Positions 24,029 to 32,168 of a DNA stretch of 46,249 bases are shown in pieces. Source of the DNA: JAABVY01 sp964496505 (GTDB lineage Bacteria; Zixibacteria; MSB-5A5; JAABVY01); assembly GCA_964496505.1 (NCBI GenBank), contig CAZBZV010000032.1, forward strand, positions 1-46,249, read 5' to 3'. Made by a program: the position numbers and the translations under genes. Every line of letters starts with the position of its first letter. Position 1 is the first letter of the stretch. Under the pieces are notes generated by a model. It was not told the origin of the DNA. It did not search any database and worked only from the letters and a program-made list of their open reading frames with translations.

Positions 24029-25600
24029 TTACCTAATCCTCTTAAAGATCTCCTGCAGGCCCTTAAGCTGTTCGATGCGTGTCAGTTTTGCCAGCGCTAT
24101 GTATATTATTATAGCGCCTGAAAGAAGAATTAGCAAATTAATTATGCGGATTCCAAGATTGGCGTCTTGCAGATTAAACGTGAGGAATCTGTCCCATACA
24201 AAAAGAAAGCCCGTCAACACGGCATTGATAAAGAGGATTTTGCCGAGCGGTTTTATATGCGGGAGAAGCTTAAATTCCGGGAGGCGGCCTTTGAGCATAA
24301 AAACCAGAATCGTAATATTAACAAAGCCGGAAATCGAGGCCGCCAGCGCCAGACCCTTGAATCCCAGACTGTCTTTGAGCATATAGCAAAGAAAAATGTT
24401 TATCGCTACCGAAAATATCGAGGCCACAATCGGGCGTGCTGTCTGCCTGAAGGCATAGAATACAGGCACGGTTATCCTGACTGCGGCGTATGCCATAAGC
24501 CCGATTGAATAAAACGCCAGAGCCGAGGCAGCCCCGAGAGTATCGGAATACTCGAAGCGGCCATGCTGGAAAAGCACCGCAATAATCGCCTTACCCCCGA
24601 ATATTAAAAGCACCGAAGCCGGTATTACCAGGAACAGCCCCAGCTTCAATGAACGCATATACGCTTTGGCCATATCAGAGCGATTATCAAGGGCGGCATA
24701 ACGGGAGATCTCGGGAAGAGTCACGGTCGCTATCGCAAGCGCAAACATACCCAGAGGAAGATGCATCAGGCGAAAGGCGTAATTCAGATATGCCACCGCA
24801 CCCTGCTCGAGCGAGGCGGCAATTCGCGTGACAATGAAGACATTGATCTGAGTGGCGGAAAAACCGACCGCCATTGGAATCATCAGCAAAATAATTTTCC
24901 TGAAATCCGGATCGGTGAAGTTGAAATTAAGCTTGAACCTGAAGCCCTGCTTTACAGCCGAGGGTACCTGAAACAAAAGCTGTCCCAGGCCGCCCAAAAT
25001 AACGCCTATTGCCATACCGATAATGGGAGGATCGAAAAAAGGGCAAATAAAAAATCCGGCGAATATCATCCCCAGATTCAAAAGCATCGGAGCAAAAGCG
25101 GGCACTCCGAAAATTCCCAGCGAATTGAGAATGCCCATCACCAGCGCCGCCATCGATACTAATAGCAGAAACGGCATCATAATCCGCGCCAGATCGGTGG
25201 TAAGCGAGAGCTTGCCGGGCACATCCCCGAAACCGCCCGCAATTAGCTCCACGACCTCAGGGGCGAAGATTATGCCCGCCACAACGATAAGGGTAACAAC
25301 CGACAAAAGAAAACTAAGGAAAATCTGGGCGACTCTGTAGGCCTCCGACCTGCCCTCTTTGGTCAATTTCTGAGTGAGGGTCGGTATAAACGCCGCTGAG
25401 AGAGCGCCCTCGGCAAACATATCCCGCAGAAGATTCGGAATCCTGAAGGCAGCCACGAAGGCATCCGCAGCCATGCCCGCCCCGAAAAGGTATGCAAAAA
25501 CCTGTTCCCGCACCAATCCGAGTATCCGCGACGCCAAAGTTCCTGCAGAAACTTTGCCGGCTGATCTTATGCTTTTATGGGCGCTGGGACTATTTTCCAT
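24029..25600 (-). CDS. murJ: Lipid II flippase MurJ
   Basis: Moves lipid II across the inner membrane for peptidoglycan synthesis. 523 residues with about 14 membrane helices. The first part shows the conserved arginines: SRILGLVREQVFAYLFG and FRIPNLLRDMFAEGALSAAFIPT. No clear ribosome binding site precedes ATG 25600, and the rpsT promoter -35 begins on the very next base, so the two divergent genes share a tight control region. comEC follows with no gap. Confidence 0.97.
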   Translation of the reverse strand: MENSPSAHKSIRSAGKVSAGTLASRILGLVREQVFAYLFGAGMAADAFVAAFRIPNLLRDMFAEGALSAAFIPTLTQKLTKEGRSEAYRVAQIFLSFLLSVVTLIVVAGIIFAPEVVELIAGGFGDVPGKLSLTTDLARIMMPFLLLVSMAALVMGILNSLGIFGVPAFAPMLLNLGMIFAGFFICPFFDPPIIGMAIGVILGGLGQLLFQVPSAVKQGFRFKLNFNFTDPDFRKIILLMIPMAVGFSATQINVFIVTRIAASLEQGAVAYLNYAFRLMHLPLGMFALAIATVTLPEISRYAALDNRSDMAKAYMRSLKLGLFLVIPASVLLIFGGKAIIAVLFQHGRFEYSDTLGAASALAFYSIGLMAYAAVRITVPVFYAFRQTARPIVASIFSVAINIFLCYMLKDSLGFKGLALAASISGFVNITILVFMLKGRLPEFKLLPHIKPLGKILFINAVLTGFLFVWDRFLTFNLQDANLGIRIINLLILLSGAIIIYIALAKLTRIEQLKGLQEIFKRIR

Positions 25601-25628
25601 TTGACAAACATAATCTTAAGTCTATATT
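25601..25628 (+). promoter_or_regulatory. Strong sigma-70-type promoter of rpsT
   Basis: TTGACA (25601-25606), 16 bases, TATATT (25623-25628). Predicted RNA start is about 27 bases before the S20 start. Confidence 0.8.
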
Positions 25629-25661
25629 TATGCGATTAAAATTTTAAGAAAGAGGTGTTTT

Positions 25662-25931
25662 TTGGCTCATCATTCAGCGACAAAGAAAGCTATCAGGACT
25701 TCGGCCAAAAGAAATATTCGAAATCGAACCTATAAGTCAAGAATAAAGAGCGCTCTGAAGGAATTCGAGCAGGCCGAGTCCCGTGACGACAAAGAGAAGA
25801 AACTCCGCAAGGCCCAGCAGATTATGGATCGTGCCGCCAAGGCCAAAGTCTTCAAGAAAAATACTGTCTCGAGGAGAGTCTCCAGGCTCTATAAGCAGCT
25901 CGAGGGTATGGAGAATCAGGCCGAAGCATAA
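25662..25931 (+). CDS. rpsT: 30S ribosomal protein S20
   Basis: Small helical primary rRNA-binding protein, 89 residues. MAHHSATKKAIRTSAKRNIRNRTYKSRIKS and the C-terminal KAKVFKKNTVSRRVSRL are diagnostic. It starts with TTG, preceded by AGAAAGAGG at suitable distance; S20 genes in several bacteria also use a non-ATG start, which tunes expression. Monocistronic, divergent from murJ. Confidence 0.97.
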   Translation: MAHHSATKKAIRTSAKRNIRNRTYKSRIKSALKEFEQAESRDDKEKKLRKAQQIMDRAAKAKVFKKNTVSRRVSRLYKQLEGMENQAEA

Positions 25932-26013
25932 ATCTTCAGATCTGTGAAGGCTTTTGAATTTTCTGAATTACTGCATCTTGATTGTGGGGGCTTGTGTAAC
26001 GATACCAAATCAA

Positions 26014-26904
26014 TCATTCCAGATAAAGACCGGAATCGGGAAAGTTTCTCTCCCCGAGGCCGGATGATTTGGTATATTTGCGGCGTGCTCTGCCCATAAA
26101 GTAGACTTTGCCCCCATAAACAGTGGATTTGTCGGACTGCATCCTCAGCCGCAAAAGCTCTTTTAAGAACAGCTTCTTTTCTTCTGCATCATCGCTGGAA
26201 TTCAGCACCCTCAGAGGAAAATCGAGCCCGACTATGCGGTTATCGACACAGATATTAAGGCAGTCAGGCGGAAGAAGGACCTTTTCATCGGCCAGCCTCA
26301 GAATCTGATCATGGCTTAAGGCAGGGAGAAGAATCAGTGCCGAGCCCAGGTCGAAAAGCTCAGATGACTCCACAATCAACCTGTCGGGATATATCTTCAA
26401 GTGCGGGCTGAAGGCCTGGTACGACTCAATAAAGCTGGCAAGCGAGGCTATCCGGCCGATCAAATTGTCCGACCCGGGAATTATCCGGTAACATTTGCCG
26501 TCCATGAACATGCACTTAACGCTGATCTCATCATCCTCCTGCCAGACTGAATCATAATCAATCTCTTCCAGCTCCAGCCTTAGAATTTCCGACAGCCCCT
26601 TGAGATATTCCAGATTGAAATTTTTGACCAGATGATACCAGGCCAGGAAATGAGAATCGTTGCAATGAGTAGGTACCTCCTGAACCACGGCATTTTTAAT
26701 CCCAATAGCATTCAAGGCTTCAAAGCAGTTGATTCCGTGAAGAAGCAGGTATTTTCCATTTTCCTCATGGGAGACCAGAAGCGGGTTTGCCACATGGCCG
26801 GTGCGATCCAGCTCTCTTTTGATTTCCGGGATTCTCGACGATACAGCCTTTTCGACAGGTATCATCTTCTCCAGGGGTAGTATGTTCAAATGAAAAGGCA
26901 ACAT
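26014..26904 (-). CDS. ParB/SbnI/SerK-fold protein lacking the catalytic motif
   Basis: 296 residues. The N-terminal 85 residues follow the ParB/Srx-type fold of SbnI and the archaeal free serine kinase SerK: LPLEKMIPVEK, HVANPLLVSHEENGKYLLLHG, then ALNAIGIKNAVVQEV. The C-terminal part (CLNICVDNRIVGLDFPLRVL, FLKELLRLRMQ) also matches SbnI in outline. SbnI/SerK carry DGxHR where this protein has HGIN, so the catalytic Asp is replaced by His. Serine kinase activity is therefore unlikely; a ligand-sensing or regulatory role is possible. Ribosome binding site AAGGAAAATT. Single gene. Confidence 0.65.
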   Translation of the reverse strand: MLPFHLNILPLEKMIPVEKAVSSRIPEIKRELDRTGHVANPLLVSHEENGKYLLLHGINCFEALNAIGIKNAVVQEVPTHCNDSHFLAWYHLVKNFNLEYLKGLSEILRLELEEIDYDSVWQEDDEISVKCMFMDGKCYRIIPGSDNLIGRIASLASFIESYQAFSPHLKIYPDRLIVESSELFDLGSALILLPALSHDQILRLADEKVLLPPDCLNICVDNRIVGLDFPLRVLNSSDDAEEKKLFLKELLRLRMQSDKSTVYGGKVYFMGRARRKYTKSSGLGERNFPDSGLYLE

Positions 26905-26995
26905 TTTAATTTTCCTTGCTCAAAATTAAAGCAAAGCCTATGCCGCAGATTTTCAATGAGACTAAATATTTACATTAATGCGGAGTTATAACCTA

Positions 26996-27006
26996 TTGTA
27001 TTACAA
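26996..27006. promoter_or_regulatory. Small operator-like palindrome
   Basis: TTGTATTACAA is a perfect odd palindrome, nested in a looser TATTGT ... ACAATA repeat, 92 bases upstream of the ParB/SbnI-like gene. It could be a repressor site. The rest of 26905-27103 shows no gene. Confidence 0.35.
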
Positions 27007-27103
27007 CACAATATATTGACAATTTGCAGAAAGGCCGGTGCCTAACATCATAGCTATAGTAGACCTAATCTATTGCAACAGTTTGCACAAAAAGGTCATA
27101 TTG

Positions 27104-28222
27104 CTATTCTAATGCAATCTTAAATAAATCGTAATGGGAGATTATCCAGAGGATATTGCCGGTATCAGAAAACTGCACTCGTGGAAAGCCTTTGCTCCAA
27201 CTGCTGTAGGAAACATCGGCGGAACCCAGGGTTTTACCTTCTGAATCGATTATAACGACTTTGCCAGTATTATATCTTTCCGAAAAGGGGAAATCCGAAC
27301 CGCTGTCTATCGCTATCCCGAATCCTGTCCTGCCGGTTTTGCCGTTGTAATCACAGGAGCTCAAATGATGAGATTTATGGAGCGGATTATACTGCCAAAT
27401 CGGCTTAAGGTCGGGAACGCTGTAACATACGGCATGATCATCCGACATAACGACCGCCTCCGTATTGTCATCAGAGAGGACGATTTCCCTGATTTTTAAG
27501 GTGTTCACCTCGGCAAAGCTGGTCATGCTGTTGTGATAATACAGATGCAGATGTCCGCCGTTTGAGGCCAGCACCAATCTGCCGTCATTGCTGGCCGCGA
27601 AATTACGGCCGCTGTTCAGCTTGTACTGCATTTCACCTGAGGGATTGAAGACATACAGGCCGGAATCGGCGCTGTACGCAAAAAACAGGCTGCCGTCGCC
27701 GCAGAATTTGCCGCCCAGGAAATGAGTGAGTTTATATGTCCCGTCAAGACTGCCGGACGAGCTGTAAAAATTCAAAATCGTTTCGGGCAGACCCTCGGTG
27801 CCCTCGATTCCAACCATATGCGCCGAGCTGTCGTTGAGTATGAATTTCAACGCATTCGGATCGTCAATGGAATATAGCCCTTTCCCCTGAGGGGTATACA
27901 TAGAAAGCCGTATCACACGATACTGTGTCGCTGAGCGGTCCACGAATTCCGAGGCCGCCCAGAAATTGCCCCCGGGAGAGGTGAACACCTTTTCATTTCC
28001 CTTGATACGAGTGTTCAGGATACGGTTGGATGAAGATGAATAACCGGTTACTCTTTTGTACTGCGTAATATACATATAGCCATCAGGCGAACCCATGAGA
28101 TTGGCACGCGACGGCCATGATTTTACCTTTTCAACCTGATATTCCCGGGCATGAAGACTTCCCGTTATAAGTAAAAATATTGTCAGAATCGGTAGTGCGA
28201 GCTTCTTTATTATGTCCATCAT
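27104..28222 (-). CDS. Secreted, probably beta-propeller protein
   Basis: 372 residues from the chosen start at ATG 28222, which follows CAGGGAATCTA; the longer frame opens with a TTG at 28255 and lacks such a site. Signal peptide IIKKLALPILTIFLLITGSLHA predicts export. The remainder repeats short beta segments ending in patterns such as DGYMYITQ, DGSLFFAYSADSGLYVFNPSGEM and DGRLVLASNGGHLHLY, typical of propeller blades. No catalytic motif seen and no family named with confidence. Confidence 0.7.
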   Translation of the reverse strand: MMDIIKKLALPILTIFLLITGSLHAREYQVEKVKSWPSRANLMGSPDGYMYITQYKRVTGYSSSSNRILNTRIKGNEKVFTSPGGNFWAASEFVDRSATQYRVIRLSMYTPQGKGLYSIDDPNALKFILNDSSAHMVGIEGTEGLPETILNFYSSSGSLDGTYKLTHFLGGKFCGDGSLFFAYSADSGLYVFNPSGEMQYKLNSGRNFAASNDGRLVLASNGGHLHLYYHNSMTSFAEVNTLKIREIVLSDDNTEAVVMSDDHAVCYSVPDLKPIWQYNPLHKSHHLSSCDYNGKTGRTGFGIAIDSGSDFPFSERYNTGKVVIIDSEGKTLGSADVSYSSWSKGFPRVQFSDTGNILWIISHYDLFKIALE

Positions 28223-28362
28223 TAGATTCCCTGTATTTTCCGAGAGCCTGTTCAAGATTTAAACAGGCATCCATTACACATGTTCCCATGCCTTTTTCAA
28301 ATGCCCCGATTATATATTTTAATGTTGAAAATTGCCAGAGTAATATTGAGAAATCAACGGAA

Positions 28363-28839
28363 TCAGAAAATCCCGTTGCCGCCGTTGTTGGCTCCCAATG
28401 CCGAGTCATTTCCCTTTTGCCCGAAGTCGAAATCAAGATCGAGCTTGAGCTTTAAAGGCGGCAGGTCCGGCACCAGGCCGGCGGCGCGGTTTTCCGAGCG
28501 CGGCACCCATGAAAGCGCCATATCGAATTTCTTCAGATACATCAGCACAGTATCCCGGTAGATCTTATTTTCGGGAGATACCGGTGCATCATGATTGATT
28601 TCCTCAATCAACCCGGAAGCGTCCGTAAGAATCTGTATTTTCTGTTTGGAAAGTAGGTCCTTGTTTTTTTCCACGAATTTCACCGCCATAATCGCGGCCG
28701 TATACTCGCATTCCTTCTGACCGCCTTCGAACTGTGTACGGTACATCATCCCCAAATCGGGCATCATAATACTGATTATCCCTCTCCCGGGCTGATCATT
28801 AAAGGCACTGGAGCATTTACCAAAGAAGTATAATTTCAT
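28363..28839 (-). CDS. RNase H-fold protein, probably catalytically dead
   Basis: 158 residues from ATG 28839, which follows AGAGG at five bases (a GTG at 28845 is too close to it). The fold order of an RVT_3/RNase HI domain is visible: glycine-rich first hairpin (GRGIISIMM), helix CEYTAAIMAVKF with the second acidic residue, strand ILTDASGLIEEIN with the third, and VPRSENRAAGL. The first Asp (DG in active enzymes) is Phe (FFGK), and the last Asp of RxADxL is Gly. A Leu/Asp-rich tail (PLKLKLDLDFDF) is added. Probably a nucleic-acid or protein binder. Confidence 0.6.
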   Translation of the reverse strand: MKLYFFGKCSSAFNDQPGRGIISIMMPDLGMMYRTQFEGGQKECEYTAAIMAVKFVEKNKDLLSKQKIQILTDASGLIEEINHDAPVSPENKIYRDTVLMYLKKFDMALSWVPRSENRAAGLVPDLPPLKLKLDLDFDFGQKGNDSALGANNGGNGIF

Positions 28840-29018
28840 AAACACCTCTGAGGGAGATTTTGCAAAAACTATGCCGATAGGAAGCAGCGCGCTTTTTAAG
28901 CCAAATCTGCCTGTGCGAAGTAAGGTAATTCAATGTTTGAGTTACGGTTGTGGAGATCAATGCAGAAAATCATGGATAATTGCAGAATATATAGCAATTA
29001 CCAATATTATGAAATTCA

Positions 29019-29034
29019 CTGCATATATATGCAG
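29019..29034. promoter_or_regulatory. Perfect 16-base palindrome
   Basis: CTGCATATATATGCAG is a perfect palindrome in the 202-base spacer between the thioesterase and the RNase H-fold gene. It is operator-like; the core is too AT-rich to be a terminator. No T-run follows on either strand. Confidence 0.45.
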
Positions 29035-29041
29035 CCAGACG

Positions 29042-29473
29042 TTATTCAAGCGATCGTTTCAGGGTATCGGCCAGTTCTCCCTTAGCCTTTACATAAGTTC
29101 CGGTGGCAGTGCCTACTGTTTTACCCTCGACCTCGGCCACACCCTCGGTTTTAAAGACACGTCCCCTGCTGCCAATCACTTTACCCCGAAGCTTGATCGT
29201 TTGATCGACATACACAGGCCGTTTAAACTTGACATCCATAGAGGCGGTTACAGCCAGGATATCATCTTTAAGAATCGCCTTGATCATGACCTCATCCAGA
29301 AGCGTGGCCAGCACCCCGCCATGAAGAACATCGGCATACCCCACAAACTCCTTCTCGACTTTGTATTCAGTCGCCACAGAGCCGTCTTCCTGCACATAAA
29401 ATTTCGCCTTCAGCCCGCATGAGTTTTTATCGCCGCAGACAAAACATTCGCTGAATTTAACCACTTCTCTCAT
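29042..29473 (-). CDS. PaaI-like hotdog thioesterase
   Basis: Acyl-CoA thioesterase-type hotdog protein of 143 residues. The active-site stretch is VLHGGVLATLLDEVM, with HGG and the acidic residue of the family's catalytic helix, and RPVYVDQTIKLRGKV is the usual beta segment. The start is ATG 29473, preceded by TGGAGGAAAAT; the longer frame from 29548 runs through a terminator. A CVCGDKNSCGLK segment near the N terminus is common in this subfamily. Substrate unknown. Confidence 0.88.
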   Translation of the reverse strand: MREVVKFSECFVCGDKNSCGLKAKFYVQEDGSVATEYKVEKEFVGYADVLHGGVLATLLDEVMIKAILKDDILAVTASMDVKFKRPVYVDQTIKLRGKVIGSRGRVFKTEGVAEVEGKTVGTATGTYVKAKGELADTLKRSLE

Positions 29474-29546
29474 ATTTTCCTCCAGAATTTGGGAAAGTAA
29501 AAGAGCTGCGTTGATTCTGCAAGATTTTTCTTCGAAAAGAGCATAC

Positions 29547-29575
29547 AAAAAAGCCCCCGCTGGAAGCGGAGGCTT
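29547..29575 (-). terminator. Terminator of the argF-lipoprotein transcript
   Basis: AAGCCCCCGCT (29551-29561) pairs with AGCGGAGGCTT (29565-29575), one mismatch, loop GGA. On the minus strand it ends in TTTTTT. It lies 26 bases after the lipoprotein gene's stop. Confidence 0.88.
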
Positions 29576-29600
29576 TTAATTAGCTTACTTGATTTATATT

Positions 29601-30464
29601 CTACAGATTGTGATCAAAGGTCCACTGCGTATTGCCCTTGGTGGCTTTGATTTCGGAAACAGTTCCGTTAAAGGTGACCTCAATCACCCATTCCTCATCC
29701 ATCATCTCGACTTCGTCTCCCTCGGTAGTCTCAACCATATAGGTCATATCGGCTGTAAACTGTCCCCCGACCTGGGTGTACTCGTCCCAGTCGGCGGTAT
29801 TGTCACGGGTAAGATCGACATTATCGAAGGTGACATCGAAATCAAACTGCTCGCTTATATCTGAAGAGCCCTCGCTGTAAGAGCGGGTTGTAACCATCTC
29901 GGCGGTTCCAGTGGCCGAGGCAATGTAGCTGCTGACATTCTGGATATCCACGCGAGTGGTGAAATCGAAGACCAGATCCTCATCCTCTGTGCTGTTATCA
30001 AGCGAGTAAGAGCCGCGATACCAGATTTCATCCACACCCGGGGCTGGGCTTTCCCAGAAATGGCCACTCACTAAGAAGGCCATACTGTCGTAGTAAATCT
30101 CACTTCCGGAAGCGCTTAAATGCAGTACATACATCGTATGCCAGCCGTCGGAATAATTATAATCCGCGCTGTCCTCCGGATTTAACGGTCCCCACCAGAT
30201 ATCATCATCCGGATCGTTCAGAGTAGTGGAATCCAGAGGAAATCCCCAAGGATTCGTCAACGGATTGTGAATGTTATGAAGGATCGAATCGACCATATCA
30301 TCCACATCTCCCCTGACCGCGGTGAAGGCCGGATCATTCAAATCGCCCTGCACAATTGTCGAGCCGGTACTATCGGATGAGCATGCCCAGAACATCGTAA
30401 ATAAAAGCACAAATCCCAATCCAAACAGCACGGTCAACACGCCCAAATACTTCTTGTTATACAT
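29601..30464 (-). CDS. Putative lipoprotein of unknown function
   Basis: 287 residues. N-terminal hydrophobic stretch then FWACSS, an acceptable lipobox with Cys28, so a lipid-anchored surface or periplasmic protein. The mature part is acidic, rich in Thr, Tyr and Trp, with alternating beta patterns (YYDSMAFLVSGHFW, WYRGSYSLDNST). No family recognised. It begins 24 bases after argF with an AGGAGAGGG site, and a terminator follows, so it may be co-transcribed with argF; no functional link is obvious. Confidence 0.7.
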   Translation of the reverse strand: MYNKKYLGVLTVLFGLGFVLLFTMFWACSSDSTGSTIVQGDLNDPAFTAVRGDVDDMVDSILHNIHNPLTNPWGFPLDSTTLNDPDDDIWWGPLNPEDSADYNYSDGWHTMYVLHLSASGSEIYYDSMAFLVSGHFWESPAPGVDEIWYRGSYSLDNSTEDEDLVFDFTTRVDIQNVSSYIASATGTAEMVTTRSYSEGSSDISEQFDFDVTFDNVDLTRDNTADWDEYTQVGGQFTADMTYMVETTEGDEVEMMDEEWVIEVTFNGTVSEIKATKGNTQWTFDHNL

Positions 30465-30488
30465 AACCCTCTCCTAAATATTTTTACA

Positions 30489-31400
30489 TCAGGTCTTATT
30501 TTCAAGCAGCGTAGCCATAATAGCTTTTTGAATGTGCAGGCGGTTCTCGGCCTCATCGAACACCACCGAATGAGAGCCGTCCATAACCTCATCGGTGATC
30601 TCCTGACCCCGGTTGGCCGGCAGACAGTGCATAACCATCACACCCGGTTTGGCATCATTTAAAAGATCGTTGTTAACCTGGAACTCGGTCAACAGATTGG
30701 CCCTTTCCTCGACTAAATGTTTCTGGCCCATGCTGGCCCACACATCTGTATAGATGATATCGGCATCCCTAACCGCATCTTTAGGATTGTGGTGGATTTC
30801 GATCTTCGACTTCCCGGCCTTCTTGGCCTTGTCCAGAAGCTCCTGGTTGGGCAGAGTTTTAGGAGAGGTTCCCAGCCGGAGGTTCAATTTGAAAAGGCAG
30901 GCAAGGTTTACGAACGAGTTGAAAACATTGTTCCCATCGCCCAGAAATGCTATGGTAATATCCTCGAAATTGCCTGTTTTTTCGAAATAAGTGAAAATAT
31001 CGCCCATAACCTGGCAGGGATGGGTCAGGTCGGTAAGGCCGTTTACTACAGGCACCGTGGCATGCTCGGCCAGTTCTTCCACATTTTTGTGATCGAAGGT
31101 GCGGATCATGATCAGGCCGACATAACGTGACATCACATGGGCCACATCATAAATCGATTCACGCACGCCCAGCTCGATCTCCTTGTCGGTGATATAAAGT
31201 GAATTTCCGCCGAGCTGATTGATACCGACCTCGAACGATATTCTGGTCCTGAGAGAGGCTTTGTGGAAAATACAGGCGGCAGTCTTGCCCTCAAGAGGTT
31301 TGGGCGCAACCTTGCCATCTTTCATCTTCTTGCAGAACTGTAAAAGCTCTATTGCTTCCTCTCGGGTAAAATCGGTTATCTGCAGAAAATCCTTGGTCAT
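30489..31400 (-). CDS. argF: Ornithine carbamoyltransferase
   Basis: Makes citrulline from ornithine and carbamoyl phosphate in arginine synthesis. 303 residues. Carbamoyl phosphate-binding motif SLRTR (in KASLRTRISFE), HPCQ in LTHPCQVMGD, ornithine-loop DVWASMGQ and catalytic HCLPANRG are all present. SLRTR rather than STRT is seen in many members. The start follows AAAAGGAGATTAAAG. It has its own promoter. No other arginine genes are in the window. Confidence 0.95.
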   Translation of the reverse strand: MTKDFLQITDFTREEAIELLQFCKKMKDGKVAPKPLEGKTAACIFHKASLRTRISFEVGINQLGGNSLYITDKEIELGVRESIYDVAHVMSRYVGLIMIRTFDHKNVEELAEHATVPVVNGLTDLTHPCQVMGDIFTYFEKTGNFEDITIAFLGDGNNVFNSFVNLACLFKLNLRLGTSPKTLPNQELLDKAKKAGKSKIEIHHNPKDAVRDADIIYTDVWASMGQKHLVEERANLLTEFQVNNDLLNDAKPGVMVMHCLPANRGQEITDEVMDGSHSVVFDEAENRLHIQKAIMATLLENKT

Positions 31401-31442
31401 CTTTAATCTCCTTTTCTTGTATTTTTCAATTTCTGATCGCCT

Positions 31443-31470
31443 AAAATATCTTTTCTATCATTACTGTCAA
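31443..31470 (-). promoter_or_regulatory. Sigma-70-type promoter of argF
   Basis: TTGACA (31470-31465), 16 bases, TATTTT (31448-31443) on the minus strand. Leader about 36 bases. Confidence 0.7.
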
Positions 31471-31508
31471 GCAGATTGATTTATGGGGGCTTATTGAACA
31501 TAATTATC

Positions 31509-31536
31509 TTGAAATATGACATTAAAAAACTATATT
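31509..31536 (+). promoter_or_regulatory. Sigma-70-type promoter of the LiaF-like gene
   Basis: TTGAAA (31509-31514), 16 bases, TATATT (31531-31536). Divergent from argF, with no shared elements. Confidence 0.6.
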
Positions 31537-31582
31537 CAATGCTGATATTAACTACAAAAACAATCCTGAATGGAGTTGAGAT

Positions 31583-32155
31583 ATGCAGGGAACCTTTGCA
31601 ACCGTAATCATAGGACTGCTTTTAATTGTCTTTGGGATTTTATTTTTACTGGACCAGACCGGCGCAATAGACTTCGAATTCTGGGATTTAATCGGCGATC
31701 TCTGGCCTGTGGCGCTCATTATTCTGGGCATCTGGATAATATATAACCAGGCCCGGGGGGGTAAGTCTGACTCGGAAGGTGTCTTTCTGATATCGAGCAA
31801 AAAGGTATTCGGAAGTATCGACGTCAGCCCCGAATCAATCGATTCCAAGGGGCTGGATTACAGCGTTACATTCGGCGATATACATATCTATCTCACGAGA
31901 ACCGAACTTATGTCCGGTGAAAATAAAATTAATACATCTGTCGGTTTCGGAGATATACATCTTGTTATCAGGGAGGATATTCCGTGCAAAGTATCAGGCA
32001 ATTGCAGTATTGGAGATATCCGAATTTTCGGCGAAGAATCGAGCGGCATCCCTGCCAAAAAAGAGCATATCGACAACAACTACGACTCCGCGGAAAAGAA
32101 ACTCCGGATAACTGCCAAATGCGGCGCCGGCGATATCCGCATCAAGAGGACCTGA
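31583..32155 (+). CDS. LiaF/DUF5668-like membrane protein
   Basis: 190 residues. Two membrane helices in the first 60 (TVIIGLLLIVFGILFLLDQTG and LWPVALIILGIWIIY) match the LiaI/LiaF-type DUF5668 hairpin. The C-terminal half repeats a short beta pattern (TFGDIHIYL, GFGDIHLVI, SIGDIRIF, GAGDIRIKR), typical of LiaF-like cell-wall stress proteins. The start follows TGGAGTTGAGAT. A glycosyltransferase follows after 13 bases, and the two may be co-transcribed. Confidence 0.8.
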   Translation: MQGTFATVIIGLLLIVFGILFLLDQTGAIDFEFWDLIGDLWPVALIILGIWIIYNQARGGKSDSEGVFLISSKKVFGSIDVSPESIDSKGLDYSVTFGDIHIYLTRTELMSGENKINTSVGFGDIHLVIREDIPCKVSGNCSIGDIRIFGEESSGIPAKKEHIDNNYDSAEKKLRITAKCGAGDIRIKRT

Positions 32156-32168
32156 GCATTTCCGCACT

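Noticed and set aside
25932..26010. Terminator after rpsT
   Set aside because: Only a five-base stem (CTTCA/TGAAG) with an interrupted T-rich stretch; too weak to list.
28131..28436. 101-residue minus-strand frame between the propeller-like and RNase H-fold genes
   Set aside because: Overlaps both better-supported genes in another frame and has no ribosome binding site.
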